This document shows, one piece after another, positions 11,389 to 22,274 of a stretch of 64,000 bases of DNA (position 1 is its first letter; the number at the start of each line of letters is the position of its first letter). Both the position numbers and the translations under genes were made by a program. The stretch covers positions 21,407,155 through 21,471,154 of the forward strand of contig OX457038.1 of the NCBI GenBank assembly GCA_949752735.1, read 5' to 3'. The notes beneath the pieces are model-generated. The model searched no databases. It was not told the DNA's origin and saw only the letters and a program-made list of their open reading frames with translations. The stretch comes from Lumbricus terrestris. Taxonomy: Eukaryota > Annelida > Clitellata > Crassiclitellata > Lumbricidae.

Positions 11389-11984
11389 TCGTGTGTATAC
11401 AGTAGGCTATATATGTATATATATATATATTAGGGTGGTCCTTATTTTAAAAAGTCTGATTTTATAACGGGGCACCCTCTAAGTTGGTTTCTATTGATGA
11501 GAAAAAAATTGGGAAAAAGTTTGGACAGAATCTGAGGACATTTAGGGGTCGCTACCAGAGGTCAAAGTTCATGTTTATAATTAATTTGGGCTTTGTGGTT
11601 GAATATGCTTAATTTTCAGTAATATGCTTTCCAACCATGTTAATCGCAATATAGAATTTAATAGGTCTACAACTACTCACATATTTATTAACATCTCCGA
11701 CATCATGATTGCCACTTACTTATTTTATTGACTTTTTCTATAGCGCATTCACAGCCATTGCATCTTTTGGCAGCAATTTCGCTTCATTTTGGGGTTTTTC
11801 CATGTATATTGCATAATAACTCTCTATTGTCAAAGATAACGCAAAGGTGATAATAGGCCTAAGCCTTGACAATTCCATGTTGAAAGTGAGTAATAGAAAT
11901 GCAACTCTCTTTTGCACTAGGCCTACAATGTCTTGGCAATGATCCCACAGAGTTAAATCTCAATTGCTTTTCAATCCTTAAGCA

Positions 11985-14013
11985 ATGACTAAAGAGTGGC
12001 CAAAAATTTCTGGAAATTTGAAAGCTGAATTCCAACCAGGAGTTCCTCTAATAATTCACTGGGATGGGAAGTTGTTGGAAGACATCTGCAGTAAAGAAAT
12101 AGTAGACCATCTTCCTGTCTGCGTTTCTGGAGTAAGTGATGACCAGCTTGTCGGTTTACAGAAGTTATCATCGGGACAGGAAAATCTTCAGTGTCTGCAG
12201 TGTATGAAGTGGTTATGACTTGGGGCATTGCTGATCAAATCAAATCTGTGTTTCGACACAAACTGGACAAGGATTTGCTGTGGGTCGCACGATGCTATCA
12301 TATAGGCCTACATTAAGTTGGAGGCAGTGGTTATGTTTTCTCTTTGTTCACCGAAGGGTAAGGACAAAATGATTTTCAGCTGCATGGACTGCACAGAGCG
12401 AGGTTGATGGCCAAGAGTATTTACAGTGTTAAGATGTGGATGTTCAAGAAATAATTCAAGGCAACAAGAAGAGAATAAAGGGTATAGCTGACATCTGCCT
12501 GGTATATAGACTAAGTCAAAGTCTTGTTTCAAGCACCGTATCCACCATCTATACTCCTCGACCTGACCTGTAGAGTAGGGTGGAGTGAAAAACACGAATA
12601 TTAGAAATCGAAATTCCGATAGCAATAAAAAGTTGTCTTATGGTATGGGGTTAAGAAATATCCAAAAAGTTTTGAAAAATATTGATGTCTTCCTCCTTTC
12701 TCTTTCTATCATGCCGCTTCTTTAGTGAAGTTGATATAATCTTATCCTGACAGCTAATCGTCGTAACTCTAATTGTCTGTTAATCATGTAGGACTCTTGT
12801 TCCTCTCTTGGAACCTTTCTGGCTTTGGTACATTTGCAATTGTCAGTGGTGCATTTGCAGGCTGCAATGTAAAAAAATTATCTACACTTTTTTCAAAGTT
12901 TTGCAATTTCTGTGGACATTTCCTTTAGTTTTCCTATTTTTTGTAGGGTTTCATGAGCTTTAAAATTCTTAATGGAAGATTCTTATAAGTTTAAATGCAC
13001 CGTCAGATAGACTGTCATAAACTGAATAGAATGACATATTACAAGTTGAAATATCGCAAAGGATAAAAAAGTTATTAGTGTTTTACCATTTTCAGGCATA
13101 GCGACATGTCGCGAACGTGGGGTATCTTAAAAAGTTAATATCTCCTACAAATATGCGAATATTCTTGAAATTAAGATATGATTTTACTCAGTTTAAAGAG
13201 CTCTATCCAACGATGTATTGCTTCGTGGTTAATTATTTTACACTAAAAATATTCCATAAGAAAACCTGCAATTTTCTCCAAAAAATCCAATTTTTCGAAA
13301 CTTTGGCCCTCTGGGGGCAAAGGAAGACATTAATATTTTTCAAAACTTTTTGGATATTTCTTGACCCCATACCATAAGACAACTTTTTATTGCTATCGGA
13401 ATTTCGATTTCTAATATTCGTGTTTTTCACTCCACCCTACTGTAGAGTCTAGATCTTTAAGCACATTGACAAAATACAGGGAGATAAATAGTGCAGTTGC
13501 AGACGTTGCAATGAAGAAATGTTTAGTGACCTTTGGTATCTTTCAGAGGAATTGGTGGTTTTTGCATTCTTTGATTATGGGGTTTCCATTTATACCAAGC
13601 GTGGTTACTACTCTGGACAAAACTTGGATCGAGCACCCACTACAAAGAACAACCTTGGAACCTGCTGCGATAAGCTACATGTGACTGGAAGATTTTGTCA
13701 CGGAAAACACGAGATTTTTCAGCAATACAGGCATTCCATCAAGTTTTCTCCAAGAAGATGTTGATATACATGGTCAAACAACGAGAACCTCAAGTTAGAT
13801 AAAGCCACTGCGAGCTCAGTGATAGTTGTGAATGACATTACAGAGCGTGAAGTGGCACTCTTGAACATGTATAACAAGCGTCAAACAAATAATGAGGATC
13901 AGAAGCAGAGTCTGTTTTTGGTTGTGAAGAATCTATCGTCGCAAAAAGACTCTGATGCAATAATGGAAACATTAACTGGAAAAACATTTTTATGTCCGCT
14001 TATGGGTGTTTGA
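11985..14013 (+). pseudogene. Decayed transposase-like protein, HWDGK motif family
   Basis: Two separated coding remnants are read on the plus strand. The first (about 11,985-12,300, with a frame change near 12,180) contains IIHWDGKLLEDI, then KEIVDHLPVCVSG and a downstream CFDT with a WVARCYH block. The second (about 13,480-14,010) contains DLWYLSEELV and, later, EREVALL ... NNEDQKQSLFLVVKN. From memory these motifs, in this order, occur in a widespread uncharacterised animal protein family often predicted as single-exon genes; no search was possible. Asp in HWDGK and CFDT are candidate DDE-type acidic residues (inference). The central part is lost or scrambled, and the 864-bp insertion at 12,576-13,439 splits the gene. 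TIRs flanking the remnant support a transposase role. Confidence 0.65.
12576..13439. mobile_element. 864-bp hAT-like element with long TIRs
   Basis: The ends TAGGGTGGAGTGAAAAAC and its mirror extend into inverted repeats of about 100 bp or more (12,576-12,690 and 13,320-13,439), nearly perfect. An exact 8-bp duplication CTGTAGAG occurs at 12,568-12,575 and 13,440-13,447. No transposase gene is visible. Confidence 0.9.
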
Positions 14014-14323
14014 CCCAAATAGTAAACCAGTCCACAGGTCACTAGCCCACCTCCAGCACAGTCCACTGCCCACCAGAATTTATTTCAATTTGTGCATTCA
14101 ACCATACATGTACACTAGTAATAGTACTATACAATATACGATATTCCATGTTTCGCCTGTGTCTTTACATTGATATATGTTACGTCCGGTAGCGACCCCT
14201 AAAACTCAAAAAAATTCGCCGAAATTTTCAGTGTTATTATTTTTTAACCTAAATGTATAAGTTAGGAGGGTGCCTCGCTTAAAATTCCCCCAAAATTATT
14301 TTTACATGGAGCTAAGGACCACA

Positions 14324-14423
<100 letters not shown>

Positions 14424-14454
14424 CAATGTTACCACTGAGGTTCAAGAAATAGGC

Positions 14455-15060
14455 CTAAACCCAGATTCCCTTTTGAAAAAAACCCACAGAAATTCCAGAC
14501 TACTTATAGGAGCGATTTTAGACCTCCATTTGTTAAAATTTAATTGGATTTTCGCTTGTTCAGTTGAGGGTTAAAATGAGTCGAATCAAATGTAGTTGTA
14601 GCTTTTAACTTTAGAAAAAAGTCATTATTGTCAAAGTTGTCAGAGACTCGGTATCTATCGATAATAAGCTGAATCGATATATCGTATGCGCATGAGCAGA
14701 GGGCAAGGGCGGACACAGAAATTTTCGAAGGGGGGGCCAAAATTTAGGGTCTTGCTGGTGGGGCAGGGGAAAAATTTTCGTTTTGTCGCCGAAAAAACTG
14801 ATGACCTTTTTTTAGTCATCAACCTATTTTTGGGAAAAAGATACCATTTCATCCGCCGCTAAATCGACAGGGGGGGCCACGTCCCGTACGATTTTGTAAT
14901 AGGGGGCCTGATGTCCTCTTTCTCTCTCTCCACTACATTTCTTCAAACCAAATGGGGGGGCCACGTCCCATGCAATTTTTAAATGGGAGGCCATGACCAG
15001 ATTGGCCCCCCTGGATCCACCCCTGGCAGAGGGTCGGTCGAGCCTACAAGAATTGGCTTA
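14455..15060. repeat. Dispersed repeat, copy 2 (interrupted)
   Basis: Bases 14,462-14,703 align with 3,780-4,020. After the hAT-like insertion the match resumes with GGTCGGTCGAGCCTAC, as at 4,020 (GGTCGAGCCTACC). Confidence 0.7.
14704..15025. mobile_element. 322-bp hAT-like MITE
   Basis: Imperfect TIRs CAAGGGCGGA and TCCACCCCTG with an exact 8-bp duplication GCAGAGGG (14,696-14,703 and 15,026-15,033). The interior is a run of GGGGGGCC-containing repeats. Confidence 0.85.
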
Positions 15061-15486
15061 AGTTTACAAAGTTGTAAAGTTGTCCGAACTTTTCGTCCAA
15101 ATTTTCTTAATAACCTACATCAATAATTATATAATCCAACGTTGAAAACTACCTATAGATTGAAACATTAATTAGGCCTAATTGCCGCAGCTGCATGGAC
15201 CATCATGCACTTATTAGTGGATTGACCTGACCTAGCCTAGAATAGGCCTATGTCAGATCCATAGCGAGATGTCGATGCGACTTAACAAGGAGGAGTGACC
15301 TGACCTACATGTATATTGAGATGCCAAAACACCTTATTTTTACGCAGAGCTATTCTTTTGCCTCATCATATATTATCGTGAATTATTGACAACTTGGGAT
15401 CTTGATTGTGGAGTTTCAAATTAAAATTAGTGGGGGAAAATTATGTAGCTCAACCAGTTTACATTGAATTTCACTATAAATACAAT

Positions 15487-15545
15487 GTACAGGGTGGGCA
15501 AAAAAAGACCCCACTAAGGGTTTTTGCCAATTATCTTGAACTTGA
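15487..15545 (+). mobile_element. Solo end of a mariner-like MITE
   Basis: TACAGGGTGGGCAAAAAAAG followed by ACC resembles the terminal sequence of the element at 31,863-32,926. The other end was not found nearby. Confidence 0.5.
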
Positions 15546-15814
15546 TAGTGCCTTACAACTTGCCTTTAATGTGTACACTACCAGTGCCCACACCTGTTCT
15601 AAGTCTCTTTGTAATGTTCTTGATGGTCTTGTTGATGTCTTCCATATAGGTAAATCTTTCCAGATCAGCTCAAATGCGACCACCTATTCTCTTAATGCTC
15701 TTGGTTTTGGCCACAGATTGTGATAGTTCGCAGCGCATAGCTCTCTACACTTGATTATCCAGCAGGTTCCAGTTCGGATATTTTGGGGTCATTGGCTTTT
15801 CTCAATGAAACCCG

Positions 15815-15875
15815 AACAATTGATCGATCTGCTTTCATCAACGTGCCGTTGATGAAAGCAGATCGATCAATTGTT
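15815..15875. repeat. Perfect 29-bp inverted repeat with 3-nt loop
   Basis: Positions 15,815-15,843 and 15,847-15,875 are exact reverse complements, separated by TGC. The stem contains TTGATCGATCTGC. Its origin is unknown. The rest of 15,546-16,186 holds no recognised gene. Confidence 0.95.
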
Positions 15876-16192
15876 TAACTCAAAAGTTTAACTCATAATT
15901 TTTCTCTGCACTTGCTGTTTATCAGAGTAGCCTAAGCGGTGACTAATGACTATAGCTTTAGCTCCAGGACCTTGTTCGGGACGTGTGTCTGATAACACTT
16001 TGTCTGTCATTGACATCTTGGCCATTTTCATTTTTAGCTTTTAATACTTTGCTTTAATAACAGTCTTAATAGAATTTATAGCAGAAAGACCGGTCTCACA
16101 GTGGCACGTATAAGCTTATAGTCGAAAACGGCAACAGAACTGACAGCCTCATCAGAAAGTTGTGGCCGTTGACCTGCAGCACGACTCTCCTC

Positions 16193-16302
16193 AGTAGTTG
16201 TTAGACTGTTTCTATGAGCGCAGTCGATGACGTCATTGCGCTCATAGAAACAGTCTCACTGGATGCGCTCATTAGTATGCATAGCGCAGACAATGATAAG
16301 CC
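16193..16302 (+). repeat. Polinton left terminal repeat with terminal palindrome
   Basis: AGTAGTTGTT is followed by a 54-bp palindrome (16,203-16,256): 20-bp arms AGACTGTTTCTATGAGCGCA with a 14-base loop that includes TGACGTCA. Inward homology to the right end continues with GCGCTCATTAGTATGCA and then becomes patchy. A last shared block, CGTACAAGGAGGAAGTTTG, lies at 17,912-17,930 and inverted at 29,045-29,063, marking the inner limit of the arms. Confidence 0.93.
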
Positions 16303-16749
16303 ACTCCTCTAATTAATATTAATGCTGTGACGTCATTTCGAGAAGGTTCTGGTAAATACTAGTCTGTGTATGCGTCTTTGTATGTGTGTCTGTTTGTCTG
16401 TCTGTCTGTCTGTTTGTCTGTGTTCGTATTTGCCAGTAGCAGGCATTGCGCTCATTACTATTCATATATGCAGTGACGTCATTTGCCAGAAGGGACTCGA
16501 ACATTCCAGATCTTGCATGTGCCTTTATATGGCTGGCTGTCTGTCTGCCTGTTTGCGTCTGTCTGTGTGTATACCTAACTAACTAAGAAGCCTTTAATAA
16601 CAGGCCTAATTAATATTCATGATGTGACGTCATTTGCCAGAATCTTCTGTGGAACTCAATGGTTAACACTGGTAGCCTCCATAATTATATGCGTCTCTCT
16701 ATCTACGCCTCTGTCCTTCTGTCTGCCTGTGGGTGTGTCTATGACGTCA
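16228..16749. promoter_or_regulatory. Cluster of five TGACGTCA (CRE/ATF-type) octamers
   Basis: Perfect octamers lie at 16,228, 16,328, 16,474, 16,625 and 16,742. A sixth lies in the right terminal palindrome at 29,433. Four of the left-arm sites sit in degenerate ~115-150-bp repeats with context TGACGTCATTTGCCAGAA and a CTGTCTGT run. The octamer is the consensus for CREB/ATF bZIP factors; a role as Polinton enhancer or terminus-recognition site is inference. Confidence 0.7.
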
Positions 16750-17208
16750 TAGCCGTGGAACCTTCTCGTGAACTCTGGAAGATTGTCGAACCTCTCTGTC
16801 TGCCTCTGTATATGCCTTTTGTATTAACAATGCTGTAATCACACCTGCCTTATTCAAAGAACCACTGTCCTCTCAAAGCGCCTCTGGGCATCTGCACCGC
16901 ACGTCATTAAACCATTCACCAATCCACGCATCATTCATTTTCATTCCAACCGTTCTTCCATCGCATTAATTTAAAATAGAACTAAGAATTGTCGATCTTC
17001 TCATTTTCCCATTCCTTCACGCATATAGGGCAATCTTCATTCTATACGTAACTAATATATGAACTACATAATCCTTTATCCACACTTGCCATAGACAATA
17101 GCGCAATGTAATCAGCAGCGGTGTTTCTTAAAATTTAAGCGTATTCATCACTGCGTCGTAAGTAGTAGAACCATTAACAGCACCCGCCTACATTATACAG
17201 ACTTTGGA

Positions 17209-17577
17209 TTGGCACCACCTTCATTCTATGACTTTCCATCACATTATACAAACGGAATCCTAGCCAGTTATACACAATTTGAACTAGTCCTCTCAGAATC
17301 CTATAGTCAGAGCTTTTTACCAAAACCGCAACCCACAATCGAATTCGAAGTATCAGGGTACATTTGGAACAGATGCGAGTTTTTAGTACATAGAAGCGCT
17401 GTGAACTCGGTCAATTTTGAAGTGGCCCAGAGCAGCGGGTCAACGACACGCGTAACCATACACCGTGGCGAGACAGGGCTGCCTAACAAAAGACTGTCGT
17501 CTATATGGCCGCAGGCGATATTTGACTGCTGTCATTGTAGTATTGACCGGCTCCACTCATGCGACGCGATACGTTGA
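17209..17577 (+). CDS. Unrecognised ORF in Polinton left arm, opposite strand
   Basis: A 122-codon plus-strand frame lies in the arm and is oriented against all other Polinton genes. The peptide looks beta-rich (FELVLSES, IEFEVSGYIW, VNFEVAQSSG), without a recognised domain. A second open frame overlaps its 3' end (17,465-17,662) and has a hydrophobic stretch (LTAVIVVLTG), so a frameshift may separate two parts of one gene. It could also be chance. The surrounding 16,760-17,205 and 17,580-17,690 hold nothing recognised. Confidence 0.3.
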   Translation: MAPPSFYDFPSHYTNGILASYTQFELVLSESYSQSFLPKPQPTIEFEVSGYIWNRCEFLVHRSAVNSVNFEVAQSSGSTTRVTIHRGETGLPNKRLSSIWPQAIFDCCHCSIDRLHSCDAIR

Positions 17578-17689
17578 TGAAGAAAGGCATATGAATGGCT
17601 TTATTTGTTGCGATAAGAATCTGTGCCGCGCGACGTATGTTCGAGAAAAAGAAAGCTGCTAGAACCAGCAAACTAAAAAGCTAGAAAAA

Positions 17690-17888
17690 AGTCAGATTTT
17701 CCACCTAAAAAAAGTCAGGTTTTCCACCTAGAAAAAAACCCCAGAAAAACCCAAGATTTTCCACCCAGAAAAAAAAACCTAAAAAAAAGTGAAATTTTCC
17801 ACCCAGAAAAAAAAAACCTAGAAAAAACCCAAGATTTTTCACCCATGATTTTCCACCCAGAGAAAAAAACCAAGATTTTTTTTCTTTT
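17690..17888. repeat. Degenerate tandem repeat TTTTCCACC(C)AGAAAAAA
   Basis: Six or so units of about 30 bp alternate TTTTCCACCCAG and A-rich tracts. On either strand they give long Phe/Gly- or Lys-rich frames that are not genes. Confidence 0.85.
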
Positions 17889-18067
17889 TTTGTCAATTTT
17901 ATCTTTTAATGCGTACAAGGAGGAAGTTTGTTACAGCGTTGGCGCCATCTGTTGTGTGTACATTATTAAATGATCATAGCAGAACTTTGATATGTTTTCA
18001 ATCCCTAGCATTCAGATTCATGCATACAAATAACTACAACACTTTTCAAGTACCAGAAACTTTATTC

Positions 18068-18514
18068 TTATACTTTGGAAACGAAATGATAAACCAGATA
18101 GTCGTTCAAACCAGTATCAAAAGTTAACATATTCGTTACAGCATTAATATTTCTACCTCTAGCTCTATGCAACGAATACAAAATACAGTAATGTCCACAA
18201 AATTTGCTAACTAAGCTTTGCAATTGGTGATCAGTAAAAATCCACCATGCACAATGTCTATGTAAAAATGTTCTGAACGGTGCTTCGGGTGGCGCGCCCA
18301 GCGAGTCAAAGTATTCCCCATAGGTAGAATTCTCTATGTAAATAACGATCCAATGTTTCCCTGGATTGCCGTACGTATCTGTATTACACACGAGAATGGA
18401 GGGGCGATTTCTGTTTATCGTAGAAGGTAAGCGGTCGCATGGAAACACGCCCAGAAACATGGGACCACACTTTGCATCTGCACGTAGTATCGAATATATC
18501 GTGTCACCGTCCAT
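18068..18514 (-). CDS. PRO: Adenain-like cysteine protease (Polinton PRO)
   Basis: This is the maturation protease of Polintons and related viruses, expected to cleave capsid precursors. It is a 148-residue protein, an intact frame with an ATG at 18,514. The C48/adenain-type catalytic arrangement is visible: His54 in GKHWIVIYIE, Asp70 in EYFDSLG, Gln99 in the LQS motif, and Cys106 in KFCGHYC. Length is slightly below that of adenovirus protease, as usual for Polintons. It begins one base after the major capsid stop codon and is the last minus-strand gene before the left arm. The reading frame looks undamaged, unlike its upstream neighbour. Family assignment rests on the catalytic motif and genomic context. 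Confidence 0.92.
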   Translation of the reverse strand: MDGDTIYSILRADAKCGPMFLGVFPCDRLPSTINRNRPSILVCNTDTYGNPGKHWIVIYIENSTYGEYFDSLGAPPEAPFRTFLHRHCAWWIFTDHQLQSLVSKFCGHYCILYSLHRARGRNINAVTNMLTFDTGLNDYLVYHFVSKV

Positions 18515-18515
18515 T

Positions 18516-19839
18516 TCAGTTGGTATAGTCGAAAATCACGTTTCTGGAGCGGTCGATTTCCAGAATATTTTCAAATTCTGCGAATGCGATGACATTTATG
18601 GTTCTAGCCAAAGCCTGGCCGAACTTCATATCAACACGAATATTTCCCGGTTTGATGAGGTTAAAGTGTCCACCTTCTGCCAGGTCCGGTGTTAAATCGA
18701 ATGCGTAAAGAGCGTATCCACGGGCAAAGTCCTCTCTCGCTATTTGATTTCCTTCGTCGCGCATCCACTTTCGGGTACCCGTAAACAGCGAAGCGTAAGC
18801 ATTCACAAACTGATTGTTTGCGAAATTCGTTTCCAAAGGTTTGATCGTTTGTTGTTGACCGTCCAAGTACACTTTTAGTTGGGTCAGATTCATTATGTTT
18901 GAAGTTGAATGGATTCTTCGTATAGACTCCGTTAAACGCGTCGTTGTCAACGCAACCGATAACGATACGGGTAGGAATCTGACCGGAGAAGAGACTCTCC
19001 TGTGACGCATCCAAGTTTCCTGCCGGAACCGTGAAAGTCTTGCAAATGGCTCTTCGAATGGGAAACTTCAAATTACCAACCTCAAGTGCTTTAGCATGTG
19101 CTAGAAACACCGACGGACTTAGCTTTACTTTTCTAACGTACAACTTACATTCCAAGATTTTTACTTTATATGCGGCACCCGCTGTCGCTGACATCAAGCA
19201 GAATGGATCCTTATTTCTTACGAGCCGGATTTTTATATTAATATCGTTGGGGAGAAACCGTTCTTGGAAGAATAGATCGCTGTGAATCCCGCCTATCATA
19301 TCAACGACGCGCCCTTCGTCGGTCAATGCACTGCGTTTCTTAAAACCGACATTCGCTATATTGTCATCGTGCGGATTGGCGTCTTCCAAGTGTGTGGCTG
19401 TATCCTTGTAAAAGAGAGCAGAGGTAAGTTGCGAAGCTTTGGCTGCATCACCGTAGCTAAGTATGGTCTCCATATAGCTACGATACGCATACGTGTTGTT
19501 CGAAGAAGTAACGAGCGTGTCATTTAAAGTGATGTCGACTTCCGAAAACAGACTGTGTAGGAATAAGTTGATAGGGCCAACATGATCACCAGCATCAGTC
19601 GGATCGTTATTCGCTCTTATTATAGCTGCTCTGACGTATAGTTGTGTATTCGACAAGTCCAAATAATCTTGACCGGCCCCTGTAATGCTAAATTCGATCG
19701 GCGTACCTTGCGAAATGGTGGCTATTGGATTATACTCTACGTACGACCCAGTTTCGATACTGGTCTGCGTGGGATGTACGGTAAACAGGTCCAATTCGCT
19801 CTTTGTACATTCGCAAGATTGTGGATGAACGAACGCCAT
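18516..19839 (-). pseudogene. MCP: Polinton major capsid protein (double jelly-roll), frameshifted
   Basis: Forms the hexon-like capsomers of the Polinton virion. The N-terminal about 315 codons read from the ATG at 19,839 (start MAFVHPQS), with family-typical segments such as FLHSLFSEVDITLND, ERFLPNDINIKIRL and NPFNF. After NPFNF the meaningful frame changes: the C-terminal part (LTQLKVYLDGQQ, FVNAYASLFTGT, YALYAFDLTPD, INVIAFAEFENILEID) continues to 18,516 in another frame. The shift is a small indel near 18,885-18,900. Combined length of about 440 codons is normal for the family. It follows the pX-like gene by 3 bases and precedes the protease by one. The frameshift would remove the second jelly roll, so no functional capsid is expected from this copy. 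Confidence 0.9.
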
Positions 19840-19842
19840 TTT

Positions 19843-20247
19843 TCAAACTTTGCCGAAAATATCTTCCTTGGTTCTCTTGTTAATTCTTTTCAACGATCTT
19901 TTACGTCTCTTCCTGCCGCCGCCGCTTTGCACATTGTCATCTTTGGAAGATGTAAACGCTTTTATACCTTCTGGAACGCGACGTTTGGCCGAGTCTATCA
20001 ACTGACCGCCGTCCGCAACGTCGTTGGCAATCTGCAGACCGGTTCTCAAAACCTGTTTGCCAATTGCCTTAGCGCCAGTCTGTATAAGCGGCCAGGCGCT
20101 TCTAAACAGACCGCCAAGAAAGCTGCCCACGCCATGCCCACGTTGCATGCGCGCACCTTGAAAAGCTGGCATACCATTGCCACTCTGTTGTACATAGTAG
20201 TCCTCGTATGCCAAACGACTTGCATCGCAGCAAAATTGTTTTTTCAT
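19843..20247 (-). CDS. pX-like virion core/minor protein
   Basis: A 134-residue basic protein in the position where Polintons and adintoviruses encode a small core protein. Visible features: a Gly-rich stretch with an amphipathic segment around residues 40-65 (GSFLGGLFRSAWPLIQTGAK) and a very basic C-terminal tail (GGGRKRRKRSLKRINKRTK). The composition fits DNA condensation or membrane interaction inside the particle, as for adenovirus core or pVI-like proteins; this is inference from composition and position. The ATG overlaps the stop of penton copy 1 as ATGA. The frame is intact. Confidence 0.7.
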   Translation of the reverse strand: MKKQFCCDASRLAYEDYYVQQSGNGMPAFQGARMQRGHGVGSFLGGLFRSAWPLIQTGAKAIGKQVLRTGLQIANDVADGGQLIDSAKRRVPEGIKAFTSSKDDNVQSGGGRKRRKRSLKRINKRTKEDIFGKV

Positions 20248-22274
20248 TGCAGAAGATAAGGTATCTTACGATGTCTAAAGTGTAGTGTCACAATTGCCTT
20301 CCCGTATTCGAATGGGATAGGACTTCCAGTGTCGCCCCTTATATCCACTTCGATGGAGTCGAAAGTCTTCTGTTGCAACGAAATGTAAACAGGCTTTTCG
20401 TAAGTCGTACGCACGCTATCGCCACTTTTCCCAGACACGTTTACAATTCTGAGCAATGGCACAGGGACTTGTTCCAACACATTGCAATATACGTAGAGAG
20501 AGCAAAACCCACGATTTACATCGCAAGCATTGTCGCCCACGAAATCAACAATGTAGTCATCTAGTCATCCTCCTCATCGTAATTGAGAATTGGATTTTGA
20601 CGTGCATCAACGCCCAGCATTGAACATATGGTTGGTGAAAACTGAATATTTGCACCTTTGTTTATATCTCCCTTGAGTCGCTTCGATATAGGATCGTATT
20701 TGAACTTTGGAAATGTAGTCAATTCCATTTCATCCACAACAAGACTTATAAATTTGTTTATGGAATCGATAAGATCTTGGGGTGTTTCATAGTATCCGGT
20801 TGGCAGTCGTGTAGTTCTATGCAGCGATCCTGGTAGTAGGGTCTTATCATATAAGTCGGACACCCTTTTGTTCTGACCGAGGTTACTCCATAACGCAGCG
20901 TCACATTTACATGATGTAAAGTTTATTGTGTAGCTTATCATCTCATTCAACTAATACATTCAGTTAAATCTGGCCAATTGTATATGAACTCGATCAGGAG
21001 AGTGCCAAGTATAGCGAGCTGACGAAATTTGACTTTTCGGTTTTTCGGGTAAAGCTGGACACCTTGGTTGGTAAACCTGGACAATAATTTGCTGAATCGA
21101 CCTTATTTTGTTAAAGTCGGACAATCTATAAACTGAACTATAAAGTCGGACAATCGATAAAATGAACGATTTTCATCAACATCTGTGCCAAATTTAACTG
21201 TAAGATAACATTGAGCATTGAAAATAACTGAATTAAAATCAATCAAATGTCAGTATAAGCCTACTTGCCTACATTTATTGAAAAGATTGCACTTACGAGC
21301 CTAGCATCAGGCTAGCAAGAAAAACCTAACTCCAAAGACTAGGCCTTGGCGTATATAAAATTCGACTACCTAGACCTACGAAAACCCTATGAAATCTAGA
21401 TCCATGAAAAATTCGAAAAGAACAAGAACTTTTCTAATAATTATTTCAAACATTCCCAACAAGTAAAATTAATCATCAGTGGCACCATAGTGCATGGGCT
21501 ATTCTTCTGCACACTTTTTACAAACCATCTGTAGCTACGGCCTTTTTAATTGCACCGCTGGCTGGGTGAGAAGTGCTGTGGGAGTTGAAGTGCGGGATTC
21601 GACCCCTTTAGTCTTTCTTAGGACCCCATAGTAGAGTCTTCATTGCGCAACCCCTCCCCAACTCCACATATTTCAACGTCTGAACCACATTTATTTTTCT
21701 ACAATTTTCATGAAGGGTTAACATTGCCATGGCCTATATAATAGTCTAGGGCAGTGGTTCCCAAACTTCAGCAGGCCGCGGACCGGCAATAATTTTTGGT
21801 GACGCTCACGGACCGCTGACTTAGGCCTAAATGGCGATGGCAAACAAAAGCGACCTAAATTATGAAAAGACTAAAATATAAGGCTGTTGATAATTAGCCT
21901 GCATTTGCATGTTCTTGTAGCCTTTATTTGTTTAAGTTTTATTATGAGTGCTTTCGCTTGAACTGTCGTTTATTTTTCACCTTCGAACATGAAGTCATTT
22001 CTGAATCATTAGGCGTATCATCTTCGCTCTGAGTTTCTGAGCAATCACGTATAGGCTATTCGCTGTTTTTTATATTAAAAAACCTGTCCAGATTTGTTTG
22101 CATACGTTTGCTCATTTTTTTTATTCAAAGACATTTGTTTATATTTAAACTAAAATTTTATAGCCTACCATGTTAGAAATTTTTAATTGTGGATCCGGCG
22201 TTTATCGTTTACCATAGTTCAACATAAATTTGCTCGAAGCTGATTGAAGTCTTCGACCGATGTAGTAGCCCAAA

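Noticed and set aside
19642..20259. 205-codon plus-strand frame opposite the capsid and pX-like genes
   Set aside because: Antisense shadow of well-supported minus-strand Polinton genes; no recognisable domain.
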